Origin: Verrucomicrobiota bacterium
Lineage (GTDB): Bacteria; Verrucomicrobiota; Verrucomicrobiia; Opitutales; Opitutaceae
Direction of reading: 5' to 3'
Assembly (NCBI GenBank): GCA_023399155.1
Contig: JAEWQP010000022.1
Location: 558,001-622,000 of the forward strand
DNA length: 64,000 nt
Part shown: one piece after another, positions 9,518-18,319 of the stretch
Layout: every line of letters begins with the position of its first letter
How positions within the stretch are numbered: position 1 is the stretch's first letter
Translations under genes and position numbers: made by a program
Notes under the pieces: generated by a model
What the model was told of the DNA's origin: nothing
Database searches by the model: none
The model's input: the letters and a program-made list of their open reading frames with translations, nothing else

Positions 9518-10780
9518 ATGCCCCGCTTCACCTTCACCGCCATAGACACGACAGGCAAGGAACGCACCGGCACGGTGGAGGCTCCGTCGCTCGACCTGGC
9601 CACGACCCAGGTGAAGAGCATGGGCCTGTTTCCGATACACCTCGGCGAGCAGTCGACCCCCGCGGCGCGCGCCGCCTCACGGCGGCGGGCCATCGGGGCG
9701 AGCGGGGTGAAGGCGAAGAAGCCGGTCGTCTTTGGCGCGGTCGTCAGCCGCAAGGGATTGACCGTGTTCACCCGCCAGCTTGCCACGCTCACCCAGGCCG
9801 GGCTTCCGCTGCTGCGCGGCCTCGAGGTGCTTTCGCGCCAGGAGCGCAATCCCGGCTTCAAGTGGGTGATCGAGCAGCTCGCCGACAATATCCGAACCGG
9901 CAATACACTCTCCGAGGGGCTCGCGCAGCATCCCAAGGTCTTTGACCGCCTCTACGTGAACATGGTGCGCGCGGGCGAGGCGGGCGGCGTGCTCGATGTC
10001 GTGCTCAGCCGTCTTGCGCGCTTCATGGAGAAGGCGGAGAAGATCAAAGGCAAGGTGAAGGCCGCGATGGTCTACCCGATCGTCGTGATCTGCGTCACCG
10101 TCGTGATCCTTTCCGCGCTGATGGTCTGGGTGGTGCCGCAGTTCAAGAACATCTACAAGGACCTGCTCAAGGGCGCGGAGCTGCCGGCGCTCACGAAGCT
10201 CGTGCTCGGAATCGCCGACATGATGCGTGAGCAGTTCCTGCTCACGGCACTGATCATCGGCGGGGTGGTCGGGCTCTTCATGATGGCGCGCAGGCACCCG
10301 CAGGCGGCGCGCGCGATGGACTGGTTCGCGTTTCACGGGCCGCTGTTCGGCGAGCTCGCGCGCAAGGCGGCGATCGCCCGGTTCGCGCGGACGCTGGGCA
10401 CGCTGCTGTCGTCGGGCGTTCCCATCCTGAACGCGCTGCTGATCACGCGCGACACGAGCGGCAACACGCTGCTGCACGATGCGATCAACCTCGTCCACGA
10501 CCGGGTCAAGGAAGGCGAGGGGATCGCCGGCCCCCTGGATCAGACGAAGGTGTTCGACGGCATGGTCACCAGCATGATCGACGTGGGCGAGGAGACCGGC
10601 GAGCTGTTCGAGATGCTCAACCGCATCGCCGACACCTACGAGGAGGAGGTCGACAACACCGTCGCCGCCCTCACCTCCGTGATCGAGCCCGTCATGATCG
10701 TCATCCTGGCGGTCATCGTCGGCGCCAATGTCATCGCCCTGTTCCTGCCGATCAAGGACATCATCCAGCGCATGCAGTAG
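9518..10780 (+). CDS. pilC: Type IV pilus inner-membrane platform protein PilC (GspF family)
   Basis: Polytopic inner-membrane protein that couples the PilB/PilT motors to pilin assembly. The 420 residues show the N-terminal F-T-A-I-D-x-x-G-K module, two GspF domains (about 85-210 and 285-410) with the motif GLPLLRGLEVL and its second-copy counterpart SSGVPILNALL, and three membrane segments near residues 188-210, 241-260 and 391-412. Length and layout are those of the family. It is the last gene of the motor cluster and converges on the minus-strand gene at 10802. Confidence 0.93.
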   Translation: MPRFTFTAIDTTGKERTGTVEAPSLDLATTQVKSMGLFPIHLGEQSTPAARAASRRRAIGASGVKAKKPVVFGAVVSRKGLTVFTRQLATLTQAGLPLLRGLEVLSRQERNPGFKWVIEQLADNIRTGNTLSEGLAQHPKVFDRLYVNMVRAGEAGGVLDVVLSRLARFMEKAEKIKGKVKAAMVYPIVVICVTVVILSALMVWVVPQFKNIYKDLLKGAELPALTKLVLGIADMMREQFLLTALIIGGVVGLFMMARRHPQAARAMDWFAFHGPLFGELARKAAIARFARTLGTLLSSGVPILNALLITRDTSGNTLLHDAINLVHDRVKEGEGIAGPLDQTKVFDGMVTSMIDVGEETGELFEMLNRIADTYEEEVDNTVAALTSVIEPVMIVILAVIVGANVIALFLPIKDIIQRMQ

Positions 10781-10782
10781 GC

Positions 10783-10800
10783 CGCCGGCTCCGGCCGGCG
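10783..10800. terminator. Hairpin between convergent genes
   Basis: Perfect CGCCGG/CCGGCG stem around a CTCCGG loop in the 21-bp gap between the pilC stop and the stop of the convergent isomerase-like gene. Could serve both strands; no T-run. Confidence 0.4.
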
Positions 10801-10801
10801 C

Positions 10802-11692
10802 TCAGCTGCGCAGGTAGGTCATGCTCGTCCTGATACTCGCGAGCGCGTCGGGCGACTGGTCCTGCTCGACGTGACACTGCTCCACGCCGGTCTCCTCGCA
10901 GACCTCGATGATCCGCCGCATGTCCAGGCTCCCGGCTCCCAGCTCCTTGAAGGCGGCGTGCGGCACCTTGCCCTCGTCCCAGATCGTTCCGTGCCCGGAT
11001 TCAAGGTCCTTCAGGTGCACCTGGGCGACGCGTCCCTTGAGGTCGCGCAGCGCCTTGACGGGATCAAGTCCGCCGATGGCGGCCCAGAAGACGTCGATCT
11101 CCAGCTGGACCAGCCCCGGATCGAACTCCCGCAGGAAGATCTCCCATCCTGTGGTCCGCCCGTCGTCGAGCGGGGCGAACTCGAAGGAGTGGTGATGGTA
11201 GCAGAGCTGCACGCCGGCGTCGCGGCACATGCGCCCGAACGTGTTGGCCGCGGCGGCGAGCGCGGTCATCTGCCCGACCGTCTCGCGGCTGCCCTTGCCG
11301 ATGTAGCCAAAAACCAGGTACTTCAGCCCGTTCTCGCGAGCCACCTCGAGTGTCTGCTCGAGCGTGGGGACGTCCGGGGCCGCCGGGTTGACCAGCGAGT
11401 TCCAGTCGATCATCGACGAGGTGATCTTCAGCCCGGCCTGGCGGGCAAGCGGCGCGAGCTCCGCGGCGCTGGCCGTGTTCATGAGTTCAACCTGCACGTA
11501 GCCCGCATCCCGGACGGCCCGCAGCGTGGCGGCCGGGTCGGCGGCGAGCGCGGTGCGCACGGTCCAGAGCTGGAGGCCGATGGTGTCGAGGTAGCGGCGG
11601 CCGGCGGGGCCGGCTGCCTGCAGGGAGCGGGGAAGCGTCATGGCGGCAAGGGCGGAGGCAAGGGCGGTCTTGGTGAAATCGCGGCGGTTCAT
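10802..11692 (-). CDS. Tat-exported sugar phosphate isomerase/epimerase-like TIM-barrel protein
   Basis: Xylose-isomerase-like AP-endonuclease-2-fold protein (296 residues). It starts at ATG 11692 with MNRRDFTKTALASALAAM, a Tat signal with the RR pair followed by DF and a hydrophobic stretch, so it is probably exported folded. The barrel shows GLQLWTVR, the metal-region VELM, CYHHHSFEF, LEIDVFWA and VHLKD motifs, which place the acidic and histidine metal ligands at the usual strand ends. Substrate is unknown; such exported proteins are abundant in Verrucomicrobia and Planctomycetes. The frame extends 26 codons upstream, but the Tat motif decides the start. Confidence 0.85.
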   Translation of the reverse strand: MNRRDFTKTALASALAAMTLPRSLQAAGPAGRRYLDTIGLQLWTVRTALAADPAATLRAVRDAGYVQVELMNTASAAELAPLARQAGLKITSSMIDWNSLVNPAAPDVPTLEQTLEVARENGLKYLVFGYIGKGSRETVGQMTALAAAANTFGRMCRDAGVQLCYHHHSFEFAPLDDGRTTGWEIFLREFDPGLVQLEIDVFWAAIGGLDPVKALRDLKGRVAQVHLKDLESGHGTIWDEGKVPHAAFKELGAGSLDMRRIIEVCEETGVEQCHVEQDQSPDALASIRTSMTYLRS

Positions 11693-11825
11693 GGCTGGGG
11701 TGGCCCGGACGATCCGGGCGGAGCAACGCGGCACCATGCAGAGTTTCCGCGGGTTTTCCAGTTGGTTCACCGTTGGACCGGATTACCGCTCGCGGAGCCG
11801 GGTGTGGCGCGCATTCGTGGATCCC

Positions 11826-12956
11826 ATGCGCCGCCTCGCCTTTCCCGCCCTCGCGTGGCTCTCATGCCTCGCCGCCGTCGCCCTCGCCGCTGATCATCCC
11901 ACGCTGCCCGTCGGCTCACAGGCGCCGGACTTTCGACTGCCGGGCGTGGACGGCCGCGACTACACGCTGGCGAGCTTCGCCGAGGCGCGTGTCCTCGCCC
12001 TGATCTTCACCTCCAACCATTGCCCGACCGCGCAGGCCTACGAGGAACGTATCAAGAGTTTGGTGGCAGATTATGCGGCGCGCGGGGTCGCGGTCGTGGC
12101 CATCAACCCCAACCACGCGGAGGCCGTCCGGCTCGACGAAATGGGTTACACCGACCTCGGTGACACCTTCGAGGAGATGGAACTGCGCGCGGCCCATCGC
12201 GGATTCAACTTCCCCTATCTCGATGACGGCCCGGAACAGGCCGTGGCACGGGCCTACGGACCCGTGGCCACGCCGCATGTGTTCATCCTCGATGGCGAAC
12301 GCCGCCTGCGTTTCGAGGGGCGCATCGACGATTCGGAGAATCCGCGCCACGTCACGGTGAGCGACACGCGCGCCGCGCTCGATGCGCTGCTGGACGGCCG
12401 GGAGCCGCCGGCGACAAGCACGCGCGTCTTCGGGTGCTCCGTGAAGTGGAAGGAGAAGGCCGCCGACAACACCCAGTGGCGTGCCCACGTGGCGAAGGAA
12501 CCGGTCACGCTCGAGCCCGCCGATGGTGCCGCGTTGGAGGCGCTCCGCGCCAACACGTCGGGGAAACTGCGCGTCATCAACGTGTGGGCGACGTGGTGCG
12601 GGCCGTGCGTCGCGGAGTTTGACGAGCTGGTGGAGACGAACCTGCGCTTTCGCAACCGGGACTTCGAGATGGTCACCGTCGCGGCCGAGCCGCCGGCGGC
12701 TCGCGAGAAGGCGCTCGCCTTTCTCAAGCGCAAGGGCGCGTCGATGCGCAACCTCATCTTCGCCGACCGCAACACCTACGCGTCGATCGAGAAGATCGAT
12801 CCGGAGTGGAAAGGAGCGCTTCCCTACACCATGGTGGTCGACCCGGAGGGGCGGATAATCTTCCGCCACACCGGCGCGCTGGACTTCCTCGAGTTGCGCC
12901 GCGTCATCGTGCCCGCGCTCGACAAGATCGCGCCCTGGCCGGCGCTCGCAGACTGA
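11826..12956 (+). CDS. Exported protein with two thioredoxin-fold domains
   Basis: 376 residues starting MRRLAFPALAWLSCLAAVALA, a cleavable signal peptide. Domain 1 (about 28-175) is AhpC/TSA-like (VGSQAPDFRLPGVDG) with a single Cys at residue 66 in SNHCPTA instead of a CxxC pair. Domain 2 (about 210-370) is TlpA/ResA-like with WCGPC (C258, C261). Domain 1 may therefore act as a peroxidatic or receptor domain and domain 2 as its reductant, but this is inference. It is divergently placed from the Tat-exported isomerase-like gene (133-bp shared upstream region). Confidence 0.82.
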   Translation: MRRLAFPALAWLSCLAAVALAADHPTLPVGSQAPDFRLPGVDGRDYTLASFAEARVLALIFTSNHCPTAQAYEERIKSLVADYAARGVAVVAINPNHAEAVRLDEMGYTDLGDTFEEMELRAAHRGFNFPYLDDGPEQAVARAYGPVATPHVFILDGERRLRFEGRIDDSENPRHVTVSDTRAALDALLDGREPPATSTRVFGCSVKWKEKAADNTQWRAHVAKEPVTLEPADGAALEALRANTSGKLRVINVWATWCGPCVAEFDELVETNLRFRNRDFEMVTVAAEPPAAREKALAFLKRKGASMRNLIFADRNTYASIEKIDPEWKGALPYTMVVDPEGRIIFRHTGALDFLELRRVIVPALDKIAPWPALAD

Positions 12957-12980
12957 GTTCGGGGCGGTGCCGCAAAAGGC

Positions 12981-15900
12981 TCACGGCACCGCATAGACCT
13001 CGACCAGGACAACGCCGGCCTGGCCCTCCGCACCGGAAACGACCACCGTGTAGATGCCGGGTTCGAGGGCGATAAGCGCCGCCGCATCGCGCGATCCCGA
13101 TGCGAGCGGAAACGCACCCACAGTGGCGGCCGCGGCGGCGGTCGTCGAGGCATCCGTGCCGCTTTCCCAATCATCGTTGGTCGCGACAGCGCCGTGGCGC
13201 ATGCGTACGATACTCAGCTTCGGATCGGGCAGGAGGCCGTCGACGTCGAACCGGGCAAGCCCAGGACCGACGGCGCGGATGAGGTAGGTTTGCGGGGCCT
13301 CGCCCTGCACGACGAATCCCGGGATCAGGACCTCTTCACCGGCGCCCACAACGCCGCGCGCGGAAAGGTTGGTGAGCGTGTTTCGGTCGTGGCTGAGGTC
13401 GTAGACTTCAACCAGGACAATGCCTGCATCGGCCACGCCCGCGGCCTCCGAACCATAGGCATGTGTCGTGTAGGTTCCCGGGGCGAGGTCGAGGATGAGG
13501 GCGGACGACTGCCGGTCCGTGTCGCCGAGATCGAACGCGCCCACCGCGGCAAATGTGGCGCGCAGGGCGTCGAGATCCGGCGTCGAGATCCAGTCGTCAT
13601 TGGAGGCGATGATCGTGGTGGTGCCGTTGACGTGGTGGTGGACATCCAGCCGGGGATCGGCGAGCGGATGGTTCACGCCAAGGTCCCGCAGCCGCGGACC
13701 GACGGCGCGGATGAGCATCCGCGCGGGCTCCGGACCGCGGATCACCATGCCCGCGATCACGAGCCCGTCGCCGGGAAGGACCTGGCCGCGTGCCGAGTAG
13801 TTGCTCAGTCGCGACGGTGGCACGACGGTCAGCATAGCGGAGCCGCTCGTTGCGGGTCCCCCCGCGCTGTTGCTTGCGATGCAGCGGAAAAGCGCGCCCG
13901 AGAGGTCGATTCCGGCATCGGTGATGCGCAAGGTGGCCGTGTCTGATCCGCTGAATACAGCGTCATCCGCCACGTCCGTCCACGTGGCCCCGCCATCGCG
14001 CGAGATCTGCCAGCGAAGGTCGGGCGGGGGCGTGCCGGTCACCACGACCGAAACCGCGGTGTCCTGGCCGTTGCCGGCTTTCCATGATGCCGGACCGGAA
14101 ACGATGGCGGCTGCCTCGGGCAGCGGGTCGTCGCGACCCGGCGAGCCGTGGACAACAGTGCTGGCCCGCCAGCTTGCGGGGTCGTCGGGCGCGGCGTTGT
14201 CGTTTGGATCGATGGATACAAGCGAGTGGCCGCCACCGGCCGGCGTCGTCGGCCACGGGGCCGCGCTGCCGTAGGCGACGCTTACCAGCACCCGGCCGTC
14301 CGCTGCCCGCAGCGTCACGCGTTCGCCTTCGTTGGCGAGCTTTCCCGTGTATCCAGAGGATGGAACCGACACGCCGGGGTAGCGGAGGGCGAACGTGGCC
14401 GGGGTCCGCGCGACAACAAGATGGGAACCGGGCGGGATCGCGACATCCCCGTCGAAGGTGTAGGTGATTCCCTCGTCGAACGTGGCGCCTCCAAGGTAGG
14501 CGGTGCCCGTGCCGACATTCTTCAGTTCGAGAAACTCGTAACCGTCGCCACCGGCTGGATTGTACATCAGCTCGGTGATGAGCAGGCGCGAGAGGTCCTC
14601 GGTCGTGAACGCCGCCTCCTGCAGCGGGCTCCAGGTCCCGTCCGGCGCCTGCACGCGCGCCTTGAGCACCACGGGGCGGGTGATCCTCGGCGCTGTGTCG
14701 TAGGCGCGGCCTGCCACTGCGCCGCCCGGGGCGCGTGGATCGCTCCCGTCCAAAGTGAAATAGATCGCGCCGGTGGCGTTCGGATTGGTGATGGCAATGG
14801 CGGTGCCCGGATCGACCTCGCCGCCACGCCGCGAAAACTCCGGTGCGCGTGTATCCACCCAGAGCCCATAGCGCCCCATTTGCGCAAAGAGGGTGTCGCG
14901 TCGAACCGGGGAGAGCAGCCAGTCGTTGCGGATCGATTCGCTGATGGTCTGCCCGGTCGTCTCGCGGATGATCGGCGCGACCCGGTCGCGCAGCGAAACC
15001 CAGAGCGGATCCATGGTCTCGGGGGTCAGCGCGCCGGCGTGGAAGAAGTGCTTCTGCACCCGGTCCGCCCAGCGCAGTCGAAACTCCGGAGATTCCCTCA
15101 ACAGGGTGTACAACGCCGGCACGGCCTTCCACGAGGTCGTCCGCGCCTCCGCCCCGATGTCGAGCGGGTAGTTGTGGTTGGCCGTCTCAGGCACGCCGTC
15201 GCCGTTCGCGTCGCCGATGAAACTGTCGTGCTGGCCGGGTGTCCGCCAGCCATAGATGCCGAACGCGCCCTCGGCGTCCCACATGTAGAAACGCCACCGG
15301 CCCGCCGGCGTGCGCTCGCGCGCGGCGGCCCAGTTGTTCAGCGGCCAGTCCCAGGTCGCCGCGAAGACGTTCACGAGCAGGTAGTCGATGAAGTTGTCCA
15401 CATCGAGGTGTTCATGGACTCGAGCATACGCCGCGCTGTCCGCGAGGTCGGCGGTCTGCATGAACGCCATCATCCGCCCCCATTCCAGGCCGTCGCCGGC
15501 CTCGATATCGTTGAGCATGCGGATGTCCCAGTCGGCCGAGCTGTCGTGCACCTGGCGCATGAACTGGTCGCGGATGCGTTCGCACGCGTTGTAGTATCCC
15601 TTGAATACACCGTTGATGTAGACGGTGGCGAACGTCCCCAGCACGCTCGGGTTTCCTGTCGCGAGGTAGAGGCGCCGCATGAACTCGTCCTTGATGAACG
15701 GGTCCACCATGTCGTTCTTTCCCGCGCGGAGCCGGAGGTCCTCATACTCAGCGAACGGACTTTCGGGAATCAGCGGGTACTTGAGCGGCCGTGCGCCGAA
15801 GTCGCCACGGAAGTAGAGGTTGAATGACGGCTTCTGTATGCCTGACCAGGGGTCGAACCGCGCGGTGACCGGATCGGTGAGGCGCATCCGCGGGCGCGAC

Positions 15901-18182
15901 CAGTCGCTGCCCGCCAGGCGCAGGCCGAAATCCGTGCGAAGTGTTGTACCGGATACGGGGAACACCTCGAGCGAGGCTATCCGCTCATGGGCTCGACCGC
16001 GCTGGAGGACCATGTTGTAGGCGGCCGGGTCGCCGTTGGGTTCCCACGTGTCGGAGGTCTCGGCGGCGACATAGCGGCCGCCTTTGATCGCTAGGACGCC
16101 CACGCCGTCGGTCGGGCCGCCCGGCTGGTTCGGGCCGTAGAACGCGATCCCGGCGTCGCCGCTCAGGCAGAAGGCGGGCAGTGCGCGCCGTGCCGCGGAT
16201 TGGTTGAGCAGGTAGGTGTGCGTGGCGACCGGCGATGCCGCACCGCCGCCCTCATGGAGGGCAAACGCCCGCACCGGGGTGCTGCGCGTCAGCGCCACGG
16301 GAGCGGAGTAGACGGTGCCGTGCTCCGCCGTCGGCGTGGAGCCATCCAGCGTGTAGCGAATCGTGGCGCCCGACTCGGCGCCGAGGGTCAGTGTCACACT
16401 TCCGGAGTGAAAGCCGCCTGCGGGCGAGAATGTCGGCGCGGCAAGCGCCCCCGCGCTGCCGGTGGCCGGGTTTGCCGTGCCGGGGGTGGCACGGGTGAAA
16501 TAGACGAACTGCCCCGTCGCGTCGCGGCCGTAGGAATGCCGTGGTGTCTGCGGTGGATAGCCGGGCGCCAGCGAATCGACGACGGCGCCCGAGGCATTCA
16601 CCAGGCCGAGGTACTCGCCCCCGGCGCTCAACTTGAAGTCTGCATGCAGGTACGAGGTGCCGTCCGCCGGTCCGAAGCCAAGCTCTGTCGCGAGCACGAC
16701 GAGGTAACCGCCGCCGGGAATGGTCGTGCCGCCGGGAAAGGTCCACTTGCGCGGGCGCCCGGCGTTGTCAGTGAGCGACCAGCCCGTCAGGTCGACCGCC
16801 GAGGCGGCGTTGTTGTACAACTCGATCCAGTCAGCTGTAGAGTCGAGGATCGGGTCCGGGAGTTCATTGGCCCCCTCATTCTCGCCATGGGGCGAACGCG
16901 ACCCGATGAAGAAACGCGTGCGGTCGGTCGGCTGGACCAGGGTCCGCGCCGTGGGGCCCGTCGTGCGCAGGGTCACGCGCGCGATCAGGTCGGAACTCGC
17001 GGCACTCGCGTTGTGCAACTGCACGGCGAGGATGTTGTCGCCCGCAACCAGGAGACTTGCCGCGGGGGCAAGCGCGACGGTTTCCTCGCGTCCCGTGGCG
17101 CCTTCGGCGTTGGCGTCGTGCTCCGCCGTCGCCGTGGCGGTGTGGGGCGTCACGGTCCCGGGAGTGCCGAGGTTGCGGCGTGCGACCTCGATGCCGTTGA
17201 GGTAGACGACGATGCCATCATCGTAGTCGAGCACGAGCGACAGCGGATCCGTGGCATCGGCTTCAGCTGCACTGGCCGTGAACACGATGCGGGAATAGAC
17301 CGAGGTGTAGATGCTTTGGAGGTACGAACGCAGGTCAGTTCCGGGCGCGTACCTCCGCGGAGTCGAGCTGTCGTAGCCGATCGGGCCCGGTGCCTGCTGC
17401 CAGGTGAGGTCGTTGAATTCGGGTGAGGCCCAGAGGACGCGGTGGGGCTGCAGTCGCAACAGCCCATGGTCGACCACGCCGCCCGACGGTTCGGTCACGC
17501 CGACGAAGTAGCGCCAGGGACCCTGCGGTGGCACCAGCACGGCTGCGGGCGTGCCTGCGATCTCGAGGGACGCCTGGATCATGAACGTGGAGGCGTCAAC
17601 CGGCTCGCCCATCGTGTTGTGCGCCTGGATACACAGCGTGTTGGATCCTTCCTGGAGGCGGGTCGCAGCCTGGCCGAGGTCCAGCGTCACCGCAGTTGCG
17701 CCTGCATCGGGGTTGAACGCAGGCTGATCGTGGAACACGAACGAGCCGGCCGGCCCGAGGTTGCGACGTGCGATCTCGCGGCCGTTCAGGAATGCGACGA
17801 ACCCGTCATTGCATCGCACCCGCAGGCGGAGGCTGGCGGTGCTTGCCGCCTGCGCGGCTGTCGCCGTGAACCCGTGCCGCAGGTAGAGCGACGGAACCCG
17901 GCCCTGCATGGCCGCCGACGTGTCGGTGGCTGCCGTGACGCCGTTGAGGGTTCCGAAGCCGAACGGACCCGCCCCCTCGCTCCAGAGCGAGTCGTCAAAG
18001 GCGGTATCCTGCCACGGAACCGTCAGTCCGACGCGCGGAACCTGTCCGGCTTCGCGCGTGATGATGCGTTCGGATGCAGAGGCGACGAGTTCGTTGATGA
18101 CAACGTCACCGAGGAGTGCGGGCGGGGTGAGCCACGCGATGCCGGCGACATACATCGCGGCACGAAGGGAGGTGGGGTGCAT
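12981..18182 (-). CDS. Giant secreted CotH-kinase / lamin-tail domain protein
   Basis: 1733 residues from ATG 18182, which is followed by a signal peptide (MYVAGIAWLTPPALLG). Order of modules: two related beta-sandwich repeats (about 20-400, each with an 'ND(G)...V.LNG.E.ARRNLG' motif), lamin-tail domain 1 (about 430-540, DWIELYNN), chitobiase C-terminal-like domain (about 575-645), CotH kinase domain (about 780-970, with KYPLIPESPF, LRAGKND, INGVFKGYYN and MWDAEGAFG), second chitobiase-like domain (about 1110-1175), lamin-tail 2 (about 1195-1265), Ig-like domain (about 1355-1457) and two C-terminal copies of the 'LIRAVGP' module (about 1460-1733). Bacterial CotH proteins phosphorylate surface proteins or are structural; which applies here is unknown. 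The frame stays open 252 codons upstream but that part has no protein-like features and overlaps the next gene. Confidence 0.85.
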   Translation of the reverse strand: MHPTSLRAAMYVAGIAWLTPPALLGDVVINELVASASERIITREAGQVPRVGLTVPWQDTAFDDSLWSEGAGPFGFGTLNGVTAATDTSAAMQGRVPSLYLRHGFTATAAQAASTASLRLRVRCNDGFVAFLNGREIARRNLGPAGSFVFHDQPAFNPDAGATAVTLDLGQAATRLQEGSNTLCIQAHNTMGEPVDASTFMIQASLEIAGTPAAVLVPPQGPWRYFVGVTEPSGGVVDHGLLRLQPHRVLWASPEFNDLTWQQAPGPIGYDSSTPRRYAPGTDLRSYLQSIYTSVYSRIVFTASAAEADATDPLSLVLDYDDGIVVYLNGIEVARRNLGTPGTVTPHTATATAEHDANAEGATGREETVALAPAASLLVAGDNILAVQLHNASAASSDLIARVTLRTTGPTARTLVQPTDRTRFFIGSRSPHGENEGANELPDPILDSTADWIELYNNAASAVDLTGWSLTDNAGRPRKWTFPGGTTIPGGGYLVVLATELGFGPADGTSYLHADFKLSAGGEYLGLVNASGAVVDSLAPGYPPQTPRHSYGRDATGQFVYFTRATPGTANPATGSAGALAAPTFSPAGGFHSGSVTLTLGAESGATIRYTLDGSTPTAEHGTVYSAPVALTRSTPVRAFALHEGGGAASPVATHTYLLNQSAARRALPAFCLSGDAGIAFYGPNQPGGPTDGVGVLAIKGGRYVAAETSDTWEPNGDPAAYNMVLQRGRAHERIASLEVFPVSGTTLRTDFGLRLAGSDWSRPRMRLTDPVTARFDPWSGIQKPSFNLYFRGDFGARPLKYPLIPESPFAEYEDLRLRAGKNDMVDPFIKDEFMRRLYLATGNPSVLGTFATVYINGVFKGYYNACERIRDQFMRQVHDSSADWDIRMLNDIEAGDGLEWGRMMAFMQTADLADSAAYARVHEHLDVDNFIDYLLVNVFAATWDWPLNNWAAARERTPAGRWRFYMWDAEGAFGIYGWRTPGQHDSFIGDANGDGVPETANHNYPLDIGAEARTTSWKAVPALYTLLRESPEFRLRWADRVQKHFFHAGALTPETMDPLWVSLRDRVAPIIRETTGQTISESIRNDWLLSPVRRDTLFAQMGRYGLWVDTRAPEFSRRGGEVDPGTAIAITNPNATGAIYFTLDGSDPRAPGGAVAGRAYDTAPRITRPVVLKARVQAPDGTWSPLQEAAFTTEDLSRLLITELMYNPAGGDGYEFLELKNVGTGTAYLGGATFDEGITYTFDGDVAIPPGSHLVVARTPATFALRYPGVSVPSSGYTGKLANEGERVTLRAADGRVLVSVAYGSAAPWPTTPAGGGHSLVSIDPNDNAAPDDPASWRASTVVHGSPGRDDPLPEAAAIVSGPASWKAGNGQDTAVSVVVTGTPPPDLRWQISRDGGATWTDVADDAVFSGSDTATLRITDAGIDLSGALFRCIASNSAGGPATSGSAMLTVVPPSRLSNYSARGQVLPGDGLVIAGMVIRGPEPARMLIRAVGPRLRDLGVNHPLADPRLDVHHHVNGTTTIIASNDDWISTPDLDALRATFAAVGAFDLGDTDRQSSALILDLAPGTYTTHAYGSEAAGVADAGIVLVEVYDLSHDRNTLTNLSARGVVGAGEEVLIPGFVVQGEAPQTYLIRAVGPGLARFDVDGLLPDPKLSIVRMRHGAVATNDDWESGTDASTTAAAAATVGAFPLASGSRDAAALIALEPGIYTVVVSGAEGQAGVVLVEVYAVP

Positions 18183-18319
18183 GGAACGGCGCCATTGTCG
18201 TCGCAAATTGCCAGTACAGCAAGGCGCGGCTGGCGGATCGTGAGCCCGGCGTGGCCCCGGCGGGCTGGCCGCTCTAGTCGAGGCGCGTGGTGGAGCGGGC
18301 TTGCATGCGCGGCATCGGC

